A stretch of 64,000 nucleotides of DNA from Prochlorococcus sp. AG-363-N16 (GCA_003280135.1 QCFW01000002.1:104594-168593), one strand, 5' to 3'; numbered from the stretch's first letter, positions 54,519 through 64,000 are shown. Notes: generated from the letters alone by a model not told the origin. Made by a program: numbers and translations.

Positions 54519-55658
54519 TTAAGCAGCTGTTGAGATTTTGTTCATATTTGATTGTGTGGATGCACTTTTTGCTGCAGCTGCAATTGGTTTCATTGAGTTT
54601 GCACTCACCTCAGAACCTTCAGTTAGTTTTTTCCTGACTAGTTTTTCAATTTCTTCTTTAGCTTGAATATTCTGCTCTAACCAAGTAATTGTATTATCTC
54701 TTCCTTGACCAATATTGTCTCCTTTGTAGCTATACCAAGCACCTTTCCGACTGACAATGTTGGTTTCATCTGCCAAGTCTAGTAAGCAGCCTAATGTACT
54801 TATCCCTTTGCCGAACAGAATATCGAATTCTGCAATTCGAAAAGGTGGTGCAACTTTATTTTTCGCTACTTTAACTTTTGCTCGTATTCCATATTCTTCG
54901 GTTCCTCTTTTGAGTGTTTGAATTCTACGAATATCTAAACGAACAGAAGAGTAAAACTTTAGAGCATTTCCACCTGTTGTTGTTTCAGGATTGCCATAGG
55001 TAACCCCTATCTTTAAACGAAGTTGATTTAGAAAGATTACTGTGCAACCAGACTTCCCAATGTTGCCGGTTATTTTTCGCATCGCCTGACTCATTAATCT
55101 AGCTTGACTTCCTATTACATGATCACCCATTTCGCCTTCTATTTCAGAGCGGGGAGTCAGGGCAGCCACAGAGTCAACAACGACAAGATCAACGGCAGCT
55201 GATCTGATTAGCTGATCGACAATTTCTAAGGCCATTTCTCCAGTATCAGGCTGTGATACCAATAGGTTTTCAATGTCAACGCCAAGAGAAGCAGCATATA
55301 CTGGATCTAATGCATGTTCAGCATCTACGAAAGCTGCGACGCCACCATTTTTTTGTACTTCTGCAATTGCATGTAATGTGAGTGTTGTTTTACCAGAACT
55401 TTCGGGTCCATATACTTCTACTACTCTTCCTTTTGGATATCCGCCACCAAGAGCAAGGTCTAGAGTAAGAGCACCTGTGGAAATAGTTTCTACACGCATT
55501 CTTGATGCGTCACCAAGCCGCATGATTGAGCCTTTGCCGAAGTTACGCTCTATTTGTCCGAGAACGAGATTCAGCGCTTTATTTTTTTCTCCAGACTTTG
55601 TTTCATCTTTACGCAAATCCCCATTAGGACTGGAATTTGTTTTTATGTCAGTAGGCAT
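54519..55658 (-). CDS. recA: Recombinase RecA
   Basis: Strand-exchange protein for homologous recombination and SOS signalling. The 379-residue protein has Walker [15 protein letters not shown] near residue 84, [82 protein letters not shown] and a disordered C-terminal tail. Start ATG at 55658 ([12 protein letters not shown]). A LexA-type box lies about 77 bases upstream. Assignment secure. Confidence 0.99.
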   Translation of the reverse strand: MPTDIKTNSSPNGDLRKDETKSGEKNKALNLVLGQIERNFGKGSIMRLGDASRMRVETISTGALTLDLALGGGYPKGRVVEVYGPESSGKTTLTLHAIAEVQKNGGVAAFVDAEHALDPVYAASLGVDIENLLVSQPDTGEMALEIVDQLIRSAAVDLVVVDSVAALTPRSEIEGEMGDHVIGSQARLMSQAMRKITGNIGKSGCTVIFLNQLRLKIGVTYGNPETTTGGNALKFYSSVRLDIRRIQTLKRGTEEYGIRAKVKVAKNKVAPPFRIAEFDILFGKGISTLGCLLDLADETNIVSRKGAWYSYKGDNIGQGRDNTITWLEQNIQAKEEIEKLVRKKLTEGSEVSANSMKPIAAAAKSASTQSNMNKISTAA

Positions 55659-55734
55659 TGTAATTACTTAATTAGATTTGGAATTGGGGATTCTTTTAAT
55701 GTTGGAAGGATCACGCAACATTAGATCCTTGATT

Positions 55735-55748
55735 AGTACAGACGTACC
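55735..55748 (-). promoter_or_regulatory. LexA box upstream of recA
   Basis: The minus-strand sequence GGTACGTCTGTACT matches the cyanobacterial LexA consensus RGTACNNNDGTWCB at every position. It lies between the HAD gene's stop and the recA start, about 77 bases upstream of the recA ATG, on the strand of the gene. This fits LexA control of recA. Not experimentally shown here. Confidence 0.75.
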
Positions 55749-55756
55749 CTAACGGC

Positions 55757-56533
55757 TTAATGCCAGTTCGCCAAGGGGAGCATTAAACTTTTTTTGTCTA
55801 GTAGATGAATGCCAGAGGGTATTTTTATTTTGTCGTTTGGTTTGAGATAGCCCCACTCTGCTAAATAGCAAGGTAAAGACTCTAATCCAGGAGTTTTGAG
55901 TACCTTCTCTAAGGTGCTTCTACGATCTTCAATAAAACCTTGGAGTTTGTGATGTTTTGTTATTTGTAAAAGAACATTCGTTTTACTGCCTGATTCATGG
56001 CCATAAAGGAGTCTTGGATTGAGACTAAGACTTTCAAGAAGTTTTGCTGTAAACCCAGCACTTTTTGTTGTTAAAACAGCAAAGTCAATACCTTCATTCT
56101 TTAATTTTTTAATGCGATTGATCACTTGTGGAAAGGGTTTGTGATTTGCAAACCAAGTTTCGAAATTATCTTGGATAATTTCTTTACGGACTTGATCAAG
56201 TGCTTTTTGTAATTGCTTAGGAGTCAAATTCCAAGCTTGAAGTGCATTAATTAGATTTTTTTCATAATCATCTGAAAATGATTTTGCTCCCAACGTAAAT
56301 AATGGACTTTCTTTTCTTGATAACTCTGCTGTAACTAGGACCATTTCCCAGCCATGATTTATCCAAGGCCTTATTTTGCGAAAGTTCTCAGGAATTGATT
56401 TAGGCAAATTATAGGAAAAACCCTTTTTGGAAATTATTTCTAAGCAAGCTTTTCTAGAACTAGACCAGTATTCAGACATTCCATCAACAATGACGCCATC
56501 AAAGTCGAAAACTAATAAAGGTTTCGATTGCAC
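55757..56533 (-). CDS. HAD-family hydrolase
   Basis: A 258-residue haloacid dehalogenase-like phosphatase with motif I VFDFDGVIVDGM near residue 9, motif II within FAVLTTKS, a lysine-containing motif in the cap region, and a motif IV-like GFIEDRRSTLEKV. Substrate unknown. It is on the same strand as recA but ends about 100 bases upstream of the recA start, separated by the LexA box, so they are likely separate transcripts. Confidence 0.85.
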   Translation of the reverse strand: MQSKPLLVFDFDGVIVDGMSEYWSSSRKACLEIISKKGFSYNLPKSIPENFRKIRPWINHGWEMVLVTAELSRKESPLFTLGAKSFSDDYEKNLINALQAWNLTPKQLQKALDQVRKEIIQDNFETWFANHKPFPQVINRIKKLKNEGIDFAVLTTKSAGFTAKLLESLSLNPRLLYGHESGSKTNVLLQITKHHKLQGFIEDRRSTLEKVLKTPGLESLPCYLAEWGYLKPNDKIKIPSGIHLLDKKSLMLPLANWH

Positions 56534-56552
56534 TAAAAAGATTAATTGAAAA

Positions 56553-56624
56553 CTGGGGCGCTAGGATTCGAACCTAGGAATGGCGAGACCAAAACCCGCT
56601 GCCTTACCGCTTGGCGACGCCCCA
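56553..56624 (-). tRNA. tRNA-Gln (anticodon TTG)
   Basis: A 72-base cloverleaf on the minus strand. The acceptor TGGGGCG pairs with CGCCCCA, the anticodon stem GCGGG/CTCGC (one G-U) holds loop TTTTGGT with anticodon TTG (reads CAA), and the T arm contains CCTAGGTTCGAATCCTAG. The discriminator is G. Confidence 0.96.
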
Positions 56625-56767
56625 TTGATGAGAGTGAGATCTGAAATAGATCTAGTTACTGCTCATACAAAATAATTGCATATTGTGGACAGCAACAGTT
56701 TATCTCAGTACCACTGATTCAAAATCTTCTATGGATTATCGAGCTTTTTCACTCTAATTTTTTGTTT

Positions 56768-57808
56768 TCAAGATACTTTTTGGATTTTTTTGTTTGGGAG
56801 TGGGTTCACTTTCAGCCAAGGATCAACTAGTGCTTTTGCTTCTTTGAGTGCTTGAACCCATCCTTTTGACCTGTCGATTAATTTTTTGTTTTCGTTTTGC
56901 GCTTCTATTAAGAAAGGTTGTATTAATTTTCTTGCTTTACCTCCAAATGCAATGCCAGCCAGTCCAATTCTTGTATCTATATCGTTAATGGTTTGAGCAT
57001 TTGTGCCTCCAGCTAATTGTATTGGTCCCGGCGGCATTATCTCTCGGAGATTTTGCCATAAGCAAATAACCGATTTTGTAGCTCCTTTTCCTAGGTCTCC
57101 ACTCATAGGCCTTCCATCTAGTTGCCAGATTGCTTTTTGGTTATAACTCCTTAAACATTCATATCTTTGCCAGAATTCTTTAGCAAGAAGGGCTGGAGTA
57201 ATTGCATGACCTTCTAATCCACAACTAACGGCAATCCTTTTGAAAGGTAATTTTGTTTGACTGATGATTTTGACTAAAGCTTCAAAATCTTTAATGCGTC
57301 CTGGAGTGGTATGAATTTCGATTGCATCAGGATTGGCTTTATACAGTAATTCCTTTAGTTCATCTAGGTTTAGAAATTTGTCTTTTGTTTGAATTATTCC
57401 TAAAGGACAGATTGGTAAACATCTTCCGCATCCATAACACTTATCTTCAATAACTTGTTGGATTATGGCTCCTGCAGGACACACTTTTTCGCAAGGTCTT
57501 AAACAATCTGGAGGGCAAAGTTTAGGATTAAAATAAGCCTTTCGGAAATGTATATCTTCTCCATCACTAATACTCATCATTAGCCAAGGTCGATTTCCAA
57601 ATCTAGATTCAACCCAGTCCAATCCTTTTCTTGCTGCATTGGCAACTGCTAGATCTGCTGCGATATCAATGCATTGCACTCCTGCGGCTGCATATAGAGC
57701 AGATAGGTCACTAATAGAAGCTAGATCTTCATTACTTGCCCCACAAATTATTTTGACCCAACTTCCTTTTCTTAGTGCTACTTCAATGGATGTAGGATTT
57801 TTTTGCAA
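56768..57808 (-). CDS. ldpA: Light-dependent period protein LdpA
   Basis: LdpA is an iron-sulfur protein that senses redox state and feeds it into the circadian clock in Synechococcus. The 346-residue protein carries two [4Fe-4S] motifs, CPPDCLRPCEKVCP and CYGCGRCLPICPLG, near residues 100-140, in a TIM-barrel-like LdpA core (SCGLEGHAITPALL, CLWQNLREIMPPGPIQLAGGTNA). Translation seems to start at a TTG (57808). It lies 20 bases downstream of ndhN on the same strand and likely shares its transcript. Prochlorococcus lack kaiA, so the role in the clock may differ. Confidence 0.93.
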   Translation of the reverse strand: MQKNPTSIEVALRKGSWVKIICGASNEDLASISDLSALYAAAGVQCIDIAADLAVANAARKGLDWVESRFGNRPWLMMSISDGEDIHFRKAYFNPKLCPPDCLRPCEKVCPAGAIIQQVIEDKCYGCGRCLPICPLGIIQTKDKFLNLDELKELLYKANPDAIEIHTTPGRIKDFEALVKIISQTKLPFKRIAVSCGLEGHAITPALLAKEFWQRYECLRSYNQKAIWQLDGRPMSGDLGKGATKSVICLWQNLREIMPPGPIQLAGGTNAQTINDIDTRIGLAGIAFGGKARKLIQPFLIEAQNENKKLIDRSKGWVQALKEAKALVDPWLKVNPLPNKKIQKVS

Positions 57809-57828
57809 AGTTATAGTTTTTATTTCTT

Positions 57829-58290
57829 TTATTTATTTAAAAAGCTTCGCATAGATTGCCAAACAAGTTTTCTAGCTCCACCTATTTCAACAATTATTTT
57901 TAATCTTGGTTCTTTATCACAAAGATCACACAAAGCTATCAATTCTGAACGGGATAATACTTGACCTTCTAATAACCAGAGAGCAATTTTTTTTTCTTCA
58001 TTCACTAATTCATTCAAAATCGGTATCACCTCTTGAACTTCTCCCAAAGCACCATTTCGGCCAACACTTTGATGACCCAAGTGAGGAGGTCTTATTCCAT
58101 GAAGATTTAAAAGAAAGACTTCAGGGTCTCCGAGTCCTCTTGCAGATGTCATTTGAGTTTTATATCCCTCTGCTTTTAAACGTCTCAATAGTCGAGTTTC
58201 CGAGCCTCCCTCGAGTGGCACTTTCATAGCGAGACAGCCAGAAATCTCAAGATCATCATGAAACTCTTTACCAGATAGAAAAAGAGGCAT
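57829..58290 (-). CDS. ndhN: NAD(P)H-quinone oxidoreductase subunit N
   Basis: Oxygenic-photosynthesis-specific subunit of NDH-1, peripheral arm. The 153-residue protein starts [10 protein letters not shown] and shows [47 protein letters not shown] and [12 protein letters not shown], then a helical tail. The start is the ATG at 58290 rather than the upstream TTG at 58299. It is divergent from the ribosomal protein operon, with about 380 bases between them, and precedes ldpA on the same strand. Confidence 0.96.
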   Translation of the reverse strand: MPLFLSGKEFHDDLEISGCLAMKVPLEGGSETRLLRRLKAEGYKTQMTSARGLGDPEVFLLNLHGIRPPHLGHQSVGRNGALGEVQEVIPILNELVNEEKKIALWLLEGQVLSRSELIALCDLCDKEPRLKIIVEIGGARKLVWQSMRSFLNK

Positions 58291-58362
58291 CTTTTCCAAT
58301 GGACTATGTTTTATTGAGTTTGGCAGTTAATTGAATAGATTTAAAGGGCGGGTAATGGTGTA

Positions 58363-58515
58363 TTGTATTTAACTGCAGCAGTTTTCTGTGCACGTACGCT
58401 AGCCGCGCCTCCAGAAAATCTTGCAGGTTCGATGATTGCATCGGATTTTCAGGCCAGTACAGATGAAAGAAATCTTTCTCCTGTCGAGAAACTAGTCAGA
58501 TTTATTTTTGATTAA
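58363..58515 (+). other. Possible 50-codon ORF and strong nested RNA hairpin in the rplC leader
   Basis: The 383-base spacer between ndhN and rplC holds no annotated gene. A TTG-initiated frame of 50 codons (58363-58515) reads protein-like text such as FCARTLAAPPENLAGSMIAS and SPVEKLVRFIFD. Inside it, 58411-58453 folds into a strong nested hairpin: CC, GAAAATC and CGATG pair with CATCG, GATTTTC and GG. Either a short unannotated gene or a structured 5' leader of the ribosomal operon would explain it. I see no other gene between 58516 and 58673. Confidence 0.35.
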
Positions 58516-58673
58516 GTCTCAGCCACTGACTTCTTTGCTAGCCCTATCCGATCTTTTTAACTTTCCCATTTAAGGCGAGTATTCGGGTTCATTCATTTGG
58601 GGTTTTCTTAGAAAATCAGTTTTAAGTCTCCTTATAGGAGTTTTATTTAAACGCTGGCGTTATTTCCTAAATT

Positions 58674-59330
58674 ATGTCTATTGGCATCTTAGGCAAGAAA
58701 TTGGGCATGTCCCAATTCTTCGATGAAAAAGGAAGAGCAGTCCCAGTGACTCTCATTGAAGCTGGACCTTGCCGAATCACTCAACTTAAAAGTATGGCTA
58801 CAGATGGGTATTCATCTGTGCAGATAGGTTTTGGTGTCACAAGAGAAAAACTTATTAACAAGCCTTTGAAAGGACATATCTCTAAAACAGGGAAAGAGTT
58901 TCTACGCTATTTAAAAGAGTATAGAGTTACAGATGTTGATACTTATAAATTAGGCGAGAAAATTACTGTCGGAGATTTTGAAGCAGGACAAAAGGTTGAT
59001 GTAAGTGGAGACAGCATGGGCCGTGGCTTTTCTGGTTATCAAAAGAGGCATGGCTTTAGTAGAGGCCCAATGAGCCATGGTTCAAAAAACCATAGACAAC
59101 CTGGTTCAACAGGTGCAGGAACCACTCCAGGAAGAATTTATCCAGGTAAAAGAATGGCAGGTCGTTATGGAGGGAAAAAAGTTACTACCAGAAGCCTTAC
59201 AATTATTAAGATTGATAATGAGAAAAATCTCTTAGTAGTAAAGGGATCTGTACCTGGTAAACCAGGATCACTTCTAAATATTCGTCCAGCAAAACGTGTT
59301 GGTTCTAACCTAAAAGGAGGAGATAAATAA
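58674..59330 (+). CDS. rplC: 50S ribosomal protein L3
   Basis: L3 binds near the peptidyl-transferase center early in 50S assembly. The 218-residue protein begins [20 protein letters not shown] and contains [28 protein letters not shown], typical of the bacterial form. First gene of an S10/spc-type operon whose next members follow with overlaps or short gaps. The stop overlaps the rplD start. Confidence 0.99.
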   Translation: MSIGILGKKLGMSQFFDEKGRAVPVTLIEAGPCRITQLKSMATDGYSSVQIGFGVTREKLINKPLKGHISKTGKEFLRYLKEYRVTDVDTYKLGEKITVGDFEAGQKVDVSGDSMGRGFSGYQKRHGFSRGPMSHGSKNHRQPGSTGAGTTPGRIYPGKRMAGRYGGKKVTTRSLTIIKIDNEKNLLVVKGSVPGKPGSLLNIRPAKRVGSNLKGGDK

Positions 59331-59965
59331 TGGCCAACTGTGTTGTTCTTGATTGGCAAGGTAAGGAGGCTGGAAAGGCAAGCCTTAACTTAAAAGTAGC
59401 CAAGGAAAGTAGTGCTGTTGACTTATTGCACAGAGCGGTTTTACGTCAACAAGCTCACTCTAGACAGGGGACTGCTAGCACTCTTACAAGATCTGAAGTT
59501 CGAGGTGGAGGACGAAAGCCATATAAGCAAAAAGGTACTGGAAGAGCTCGACAAGGTTCTATTCGTACGCCGCTGAGACCAGGAGGCGGAATAATTTTTG
59601 GACCAAAACCTCGTAAATATAATCTTGGAATGAATAGGAAAGAGAGAAGATTGGCTTTAAGAACTGCTCTAATGTCTAGGGTAAAGGATTTGAAGATAGT
59701 TAAAGATTTCGGGAATACTTTAAAACTTCCTAAGACAAAAGAAATAGTTGATGCTCTATCAAGATTAGGAATTCAGCAGGAATCTAAGGTACTTATAATT
59801 CTTTCAAACCCATCTGATATTGTTTCTCGATCTGTTAGAAATCTAGAAAAGGTAAAATTGATATCTGCTGAGCATTTGAATGTTTTCGACCTTCTTAATG
59901 CCAATGCATTAATTGTTGGTGAGGATGCTTTAGTGAAAATCCAGGAGGTGTATGGAAATGACTGA
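59330..59965 (+). CDS. rplD: 50S ribosomal protein L4
   Basis: L4 lines the exit tunnel of the 50S subunit. The 211-residue protein shows [20 protein letters not shown] and [23 protein letters not shown], the conserved extended loop. It overlaps rplC by one base and overlaps rplW at its 3' end. In E. coli L4 also autoregulates the operon; whether that holds here is unknown. Confidence 0.98.
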   Translation: MANCVVLDWQGKEAGKASLNLKVAKESSAVDLLHRAVLRQQAHSRQGTASTLTRSEVRGGGRKPYKQKGTGRARQGSIRTPLRPGGGIIFGPKPRKYNLGMNRKERRLALRTALMSRVKDLKIVKDFGNTLKLPKTKEIVDALSRLGIQQESKVLIILSNPSDIVSRSVRNLEKVKLISAEHLNVFDLLNANALIVGEDALVKIQEVYGND

Positions 59966-60260
59966 AATGTTTAAAGAAAGACTCACTGATGTGATTAGAC
60001 GCCCTCTTATTACAGAAAAAGCTACTAGGGGTTTGGATTTAAATCAGTACACGTTTGAAGTTGACCATAGAGCTAAAAAACCGGATATAAAAGCTGCTGT
60101 TGAAAAAATGTTTGATGTCAAGGTTATTGGTGTCAGCACAATGAATCCACCAAGAAAAACTCGCAGAGTTGGTCGCTTTTCAGGAAAGCGAGCCCAAGTC
60201 AAGAAGGCCATTGTCAGACTTGCCGAGGGTAATTCAATTCAATTATTCCCTGAGTCTTGA
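59958..60260 (+). CDS. rplW: 50S ribosomal protein L23
   Basis: L23 sits at the tunnel exit and binds signal recognition particle and trigger factor. The protein of about 100 residues shows [25 protein letters not shown] and the [20 protein letters not shown] end. I take the ATG at 59958, about nine bases after GGAGG, although 59952 and 59967 are alternative starts. It overlaps the rplD stop. Confidence 0.97.
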   Translation: MTEMFKERLTDVIRRPLITEKATRGLDLNQYTFEVDHRAKKPDIKAAVEKMFDVKVIGVSTMNPPRKTRRVGRFSGKRAQVKKAIVRLAEGNSIQLFPES

Positions 60261-60273
60261 GGTCTTAAAAACA

Positions 60274-61137
60274 ATGGCTATTCGAACTTATCGTCCTTAT
60301 ACACCTGGTACTCGCACTAGAGTAGTTACAGACTTTAGTGAAGTAACAGAGCGCAAGCCTGAAAGGTCATTATTGGTACCAAAGCACCGTCTTAAGGGTA
60401 GAAACAATCGAGGTGTTATTACTTGTCGGCATAGAGGAGGTGGACACAAAAGACTTTATAGAATTGTTGATTTCCGCCGTAACAAGCATGGAATCAAAGC
60501 AAAAGTAGCGGCTATTCATTATGACCCGCATAGAAATGCTCGCTTAGCTTTGCTTTTTTATTCTGATGGTGAAAAGAGATATATTCTTGCTCCAGCAGGG
60601 ATTTCTATAGGTTATGAAGTCGTTTCAGGCCCAGACTCTCCTATTGAAACAGGTAATGCAATGCCTCTTTCATCGATTCCTTTAGGTTCCAGTGTTCATT
60701 GTGTTGAGATTTATCCTGGAAAAGGAGGTCAAATGGTTCGAACTGCTGGTGGCAGTGCCCAGGTTATGGCCAAAGAAGGAGATTATGTTGCTTTAAGACT
60801 TCCTTCTACTGAAGTTCGTTTAGTGAGAAGAGAATGTTATGCCACCCTAGGAGAGGTAGGTAATTCTGAAATTAGAAATACCAGTTTAGGTAAGGCTGGC
60901 AGACGTCGCTGGTTAGGGAGAAGGCCACAAGTACGTGGAGCTGTTATGAATCCATGCGATCACCCTCATGGAGGTGGAGAGGGCAAGGCACCAGTTGGAC
61001 GAGCTGGTCCTGTGACACCTTGGGGTAAGCCTGCTTTAGGTTTAAAGACTCGCAAGAAGAACAAACCTAGTAATAAGTTTGTTGTTCGAAAACGACGCCG
61101 AATTTCTAAGCGAAGTCGAGGAGGTCGTGACTCTTAA
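60274..61137 (+). CDS. rplB: 50S ribosomal protein L2
   Basis: L2 is needed for subunit joining and peptidyl transfer. From the ATG at 60274 the 287-residue protein starts [14 protein letters not shown] and includes [36 protein letters not shown] (with the essential histidine) and [13 protein letters not shown]. The frame is open further upstream into rplW, but the length and sequence from 60274 match the family. Confidence 0.99.
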   Translation: MAIRTYRPYTPGTRTRVVTDFSEVTERKPERSLLVPKHRLKGRNNRGVITCRHRGGGHKRLYRIVDFRRNKHGIKAKVAAIHYDPHRNARLALLFYSDGEKRYILAPAGISIGYEVVSGPDSPIETGNAMPLSSIPLGSSVHCVEIYPGKGGQMVRTAGGSAQVMAKEGDYVALRLPSTEVRLVRRECYATLGEVGNSEIRNTSLGKAGRRRWLGRRPQVRGAVMNPCDHPHGGGEGKAPVGRAGPVTPWGKPALGLKTRKKNKPSNKFVVRKRRRISKRSRGGRDS

Positions 61138-61173
61138 TGTTAGTTCACAGCATTTATTTCTCTTAATTTAACA

Positions 61174-61449
61174 ATGGGACGTTCACTTAAAAAAGGGCCT
61201 TTTATTGCCGACAGCCTTCTGAAGAAGGTTGAAAAACAAAATACGAATGAAGACAAGTCTGTAATTAAGACTTGGTCTAGAGCCTCAACAATTCTTCCGT
61301 TGATGATTGGACATACAATTGCTGTTCATAACGGCAGAACTCATATTCCAGTTTTTATTACTGAACAAATGGTTGGCCATAAACTGGGCGAATTTGCTCC
61401 AACTCGCACCTATAAGGGGCATATAAGAGACAAGAAGGGAGGTAGATAA
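61174..61449 (+). CDS. rpsS: 30S ribosomal protein S19
   Basis: S19 forms part of the 30S head and binds 16S rRNA with S13. The 91-residue protein is typical: [43 protein letters not shown] and [16 protein letters not shown]. It is followed one base later by rplV. The gap from rplB is 36 bases, the widest of this part of the operon. Confidence 0.99.
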   Translation: MGRSLKKGPFIADSLLKKVEKQNTNEDKSVIKTWSRASTILPLMIGHTIAVHNGRTHIPVFITEQMVGHKLGEFAPTRTYKGHIRDKKGGR

Positions 61450-61450
61450 A

Positions 61451-61834
61451 ATGAATAACTCTTCAGCAAATTCTTTCGCTCAAGCACATGGTCGATATAT
61501 AAGGGGTTCTGCTTCTAAAGTTAGAAGGGTTCTTGATCAAATTAGGGGACGTACTTATAGAGATGCATTGATTATGCTTGAATTCATGCCTTATCGCTCC
61601 ACAGGGCCAATTACAAAAGTTTTGAGATCTGCAGTTGCTAATGCAGAACATAATCTTGGAATGGATCCTTCATCCCTTGTCATTACAAATGCAAGTGCTG
61701 ATATGGGTCCAGTAATGAAACGTTATCGCCCCAGAGCGCAAGGTCGTGCTTTTTCAATCAAGAAGCAGACATGTCATATCAGTATTGCTGTGGCGCCATC
61801 TTCTCAATCCACTAATTCGGAGGCTTCTGACTGA
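61451..61834 (+). CDS. rplV: 50S ribosomal protein L22
   Basis: L22 lines the exit tunnel. The 127-residue protein contains [50 protein letters not shown] and [25 protein letters not shown]; it has a short N-terminal extension and a Ser/Asn tail. It overlaps rpsC by one base. Confidence 0.98.
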   Translation: MNNSSANSFAQAHGRYIRGSASKVRRVLDQIRGRTYRDALIMLEFMPYRSTGPITKVLRSAVANAEHNLGMDPSSLVITNASADMGPVMKRYRPRAQGRAFSIKKQTCHISIAVAPSSQSTNSEASD

Positions 61835-62565
61835 TGGGACATAAAATCAATCCAACTGGGTTACGTCTTGGAATTACTCAAGAACATAGATCACGCTGGT
61901 ATGCCTCAAGCAAGGTATATCCAAGTCTTTTACAAGAAGATGATCGTATAAGAGTATTTATAAACAAAAAATATTCTTCTGCAGGAATTAGTGATGTTGT
62001 AATTGCTCGTAAGGCCGATCAACTTGAAGTCGAATTAAAAACAGCTCGTCCTGGAGTAATTGTAGGTAGACAAGGTAGTGGTATTGAAGATCTTAGATCA
62101 GGAATACAAAAGACTATCGGAGATAGAAATCGTCAGGTAAGAATTAACGTTGTTGAAATTGATAAGGTAGATGCTGATGCCCAGCTTTTGGCTGAATACA
62201 TATCACAGCAACTCGAAAAAAGAGTCGCTTTTAGAAGAACAATTCGCATGGCAGTGCAAAGAGCTCAGCGAGCAGGTGTTTTAGGTTTAAAAATTCAGGT
62301 AGGAGGCAGACTAAATGGTGCTGAAATTGCAAGATCTGAATGGACAAGAGAAGGTCGCGTTCCATTACATACTTTGAGAGCAGAAATTGATTATGCAGTT
62401 AAGACAGCGAATACCACTTATGGAGTACTCGGAATAAAAGTTTGGGTTTTCAAAGGAGAGGTTCTGCCAAAAGAAGAACAGCAAATTCCTGTAGGAGCAA
62501 GCCCAAGACGTAAGGGTAATAGAAGGCCTCAACAGTTTGAGGATAGATCCAATGATGGTAAATAA
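61834..62565 (+). CDS. rpsC: 30S ribosomal protein S3
   Basis: S3 guards the mRNA entry of the 30S subunit and has helicase activity with S4. The 243-residue protein starts [24 protein letters not shown] and has the KH domain with [15 protein letters not shown] and the C-terminal [26 protein letters not shown]. It ends in a basic tail. Downstream spacer to rplP is 13 bases. Confidence 0.99.
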   Translation: MGHKINPTGLRLGITQEHRSRWYASSKVYPSLLQEDDRIRVFINKKYSSAGISDVVIARKADQLEVELKTARPGVIVGRQGSGIEDLRSGIQKTIGDRNRQVRINVVEIDKVDADAQLLAEYISQQLEKRVAFRRTIRMAVQRAQRAGVLGLKIQVGGRLNGAEIARSEWTREGRVPLHTLRAEIDYAVKTANTTYGVLGIKVWVFKGEVLPKEEQQIPVGASPRRKGNRRPQQFEDRSNDGK

Positions 62566-62578
62566 GGAGGTTTAAATC

Positions 62579-63121
62579 ATGCTAAGTCCCAAAAGAACCA
62601 AATTCAGGAAACAGCAACGAGGTCGCATGAGAGGTGTGGCTACCAGAGGTAATAAAATTGCCTTTGGTCAGTTTGCTCTACAAGCTCAAGAGTGTGGCTG
62701 GGTAACTTCACGCCAGATTGAAGCTAGTCGACGAGCAATGACTCGTTACGTTAAAAGGGGCGGTCAAATATGGATACGTATTTTTCCTGATAAGCCTGTA
62801 ACAATGAGACCAGCGGAAACGCGAATGGGTTCTGGTAAAGGAAATCCTGAATTTTGGGTTGCTGTTGTCAAGCCCGGAAGAATACTTTTTGAGATGGGTG
62901 GCGCAGAAATTACTGAATCGATTGCTAGAGAAGCAATGCGTCTCGCTCAGTACAAGCTTCCTGTTAAAACAAAGTTTATAGCTTTGGCGGAAGGGGAAGT
63001 CCCTTCTCAGGCAGGTAAGCCTTCAAGTAAATCAATTTCCTCAGCTGAGGAAATTGAAAAGAGTGCCGAAAAAGCTGATGAAACATCTTCTGCTTCATCA
63101 GTTGCTACTGTGGAGTCTTAA
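62579..63121 (+). CDS. rplP: 50S ribosomal protein L16 with long C-terminal extension
   Basis: L16 organises the A-site region of the 50S subunit. The core [19 protein letters not shown] to [16 protein letters not shown] occupies about the first 138 residues, like E. coli L16 (136). The product continues for about 40 more residues, a Ser/Glu/Lys-rich low-complexity tail ([20 protein letters not shown]). The tail is in frame with normal codons and looks genuine. rpmC follows three bases later. Confidence 0.97.
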   Translation: MLSPKRTKFRKQQRGRMRGVATRGNKIAFGQFALQAQECGWVTSRQIEASRRAMTRYVKRGGQIWIRIFPDKPVTMRPAETRMGSGKGNPEFWVAVVKPGRILFEMGGAEITESIAREAMRLAQYKLPVKTKFIALAEGEVPSQAGKPSSKSISSAEEIEKSAEKADETSSASSVATVES

Positions 63122-63124
63122 TCA

Positions 63125-63337
63125 ATGACATCATCTGATATTTCCGAAATCATCAAGCTTAATGATGACGATCTTAATAAAAAGATTGATGAAACCCGTA
63201 AGGAGCTTTTTGATCTTCGATTTCAAAGAGCTACAAGGCAGCTTTCTGAAACTCATCGTTTCAAACTTGCTCGTAAACAGTTGGCGCAACTGCTAACCGT
63301 ACAAAGCGATCGCAATCGCTCTAAAACCTCTTCATGA
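63125..63337 (+). CDS. rpmC: 50S ribosomal protein L29
   Basis: Small helical protein near the tunnel exit. The 70-residue product shows the standard [47 protein letters not shown] pattern, in parts. It starts with ATG at 63125, three bases after the rplP stop. Confidence 0.97.
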   Translation: MTSSDISEIIKLNDDDLNKKIDETRKELFDLRFQRATRQLSETHRFKLARKQLAQLLTVQSDRNRSKTSS

Positions 63338-63353
63338 ATTTCAGGTAGAAATT

Positions 63354-63620
63354 ATGGCACTTAAAGAACGCGTGGGTACAGTCGTTAGCGACAAAATGGA
63401 TAAAACAGTTGTGGTAGCTGTTAAAAACCGTTTCCCTCATCCTATTTATCAGAAAATCATTAGTCGAACTGCTCGATATAAGGTTCATGATGCAGATAAT
63501 AATTGTAAAGTCGGCGATGAAGTCCGTATTACAGAAACACGCCCTTTAAGTGCAAGTAAACGTTGGAAGGTAGCTGAAGTTATTAGATCAAATGCTCAAA
63601 CAAAGGAGGGAGTTAAATGA
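63354..63620 (+). CDS. rpsQ: 30S ribosomal protein S17
   Basis: S17 binds 16S rRNA in the 30S body. The 88-residue protein has [23 protein letters not shown] and the conserved [22 protein letters not shown]. It overlaps rplN by four bases (ATGA). Confidence 0.98.
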   Translation: MALKERVGTVVSDKMDKTVVVAVKNRFPHPIYQKIISRTARYKVHDADNNCKVGDEVRITETRPLSASKRWKVAEVIRSNAQTKEGVK

Positions 63621-63982
63621 TTCAACAAGAAAGCTATTTAACCGTTGCTGACAACAGTGGTGCAAAGAGACTTCAGTGCATAAGGGTCTTAGGATCTAAT
63701 AGAAGATATGCTCATGTAGGAGACGTCATTGTTGCTGCTGTAAAAGATGCTTTGCCTAATATGGGTGTAAAGAAGTCTGATGTAGTTAAAGCAGTAGTCG
63801 TTCGAACGAAGGCAACCCTTAGAAGGGATACAGGAAATTCAATAAGATTTGATGATAATGCAGCAGTTCTAATTAATGAGGATAAGAATCCTAGAGGTAC
63901 AAGGGTTTTTGGCCCAGTTGCAAGAGAATTACGAGAAAGAAATTTCACCAAAATTGTTTCTTTAGCTCCGGAGGTGATTTAG
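63617..63982 (+). CDS. rplN: 50S ribosomal protein L14
   Basis: L14 lies at the subunit interface. The 121-residue product starts [26 protein letters not shown] and ends [17 protein letters not shown]-like text with [25 protein letters not shown] in between. Family length. Followed directly by rplX. Confidence 0.99.
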   Translation: MIQQESYLTVADNSGAKRLQCIRVLGSNRRYAHVGDVIVAAVKDALPNMGVKKSDVVKAVVVRTKATLRRDTGNSIRFDDNAAVLINEDKNPRGTRVFGPVARELRERNFTKIVSLAPEVI

Positions 63983-64000
63983 ATGATGAATCTCAATCAA
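63983..64000 (+). CDS. rplX: 50S ribosomal protein L24, first codons only
   Basis: ATGATG immediately follows the rplN stop and begins MMNLNQ before the window ends. In this operon the gene after rplN is rplX, so this is probably L24. Position in the operon is the only evidence. Confidence 0.6.

Overview
This is an AT-rich, tightly packed cyanobacterial chromosome segment, almost certainly from a marine Prochlorococcus. Evidence includes photosystem I genes (psaC, psaD), cyanobacterial NDH-1 genes (ndhS, ndhN), ldpA, a CAAD/CURT1-type protein, the cyanobacterial sRNA Yfr1, the phycoerythrobilin cassette ho1-pebA-pebB, a panC-cmk fusion and a compact ribosomal protein operon. The base composition and very short spacers fit a streamlined genome. 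The strain was not determined. I saw no CRISPR array, insertion sequence or prophage.

Layout. 1-6665: transketolase (cut by the left edge), fabF-acpP, psaC, glmS, rimM, ndhS and rnc. 6701-8136: RNase P RNA, tRNA-Arg(CCT) and two small unknown proteins. 8155-18522: glycogen phosphorylase, a CPA2 antiporter, an alpha/beta hydrolase, an aldose epimerase-like protein, then a same-strand trio of D-lactate dehydrogenase, FMN-dependent L-lactate/2-hydroxyacid dehydrogenase and a DUF1537 four-carbon acid sugar kinase. 18524-26872: icd, ho1-pebA-pebB, a small phosphatase, panC/cmk, purM and an unknown protein. 26882-27881: two very small genes, Yfr1 and tRNA-Cys. 27843-36505: a lipid-A-disaccharide-synthase-like protein, rnd, a CCB-like protein, an amidase, hemF, mrp, rodA and a histidine kinase. 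36615-43229: psaD, then the overlapping genes trpE-gshA-ppc and a GNAT-like protein. 43251-51799: tRNA-Arg(CCG), recF, speD, larE, a duplicated corrinoid adenosyltransferase, a MoeB-rhodanese protein, a probable pseudogene, a CAAD protein, a fructosamine kinase and crtD. 51815-58290: tyrA, a degenerate DinG-like helicase, a DUF2839 protein, recA with a LexA box, a HAD protein, tRNA-Gln, ldpA and ndhN. 58674-64000: rplC-rplD-rplW-rplB-rpsS-rplV-rpsC-rplP-rpmC-rpsQ-rplN-(rplX).

Most of the window is core metabolism. The points most worth a second look are these. (1) Three genes (ndhS, recF and the 27.8-29.2 kb glycosyltransferase-like gene) lack ATG/GTG at the position conservation predicts; recF clearly continues upstream of its first ATG to an ATT codon. 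(2) An undocumented pseudogene lies at 48352-48838, with one in-frame stop and one frameshift. (3) The lactate/2-hydroxyacid oxidation plus sugar-acid kinase cluster may be a small catabolic module. (4) A textbook LexA box precedes recA. (5) A strong nested hairpin, overlapping a possible 50-codon ORF, lies ahead of the ribosomal operon. No clearly new multi-gene system can be proven from sequence alone.
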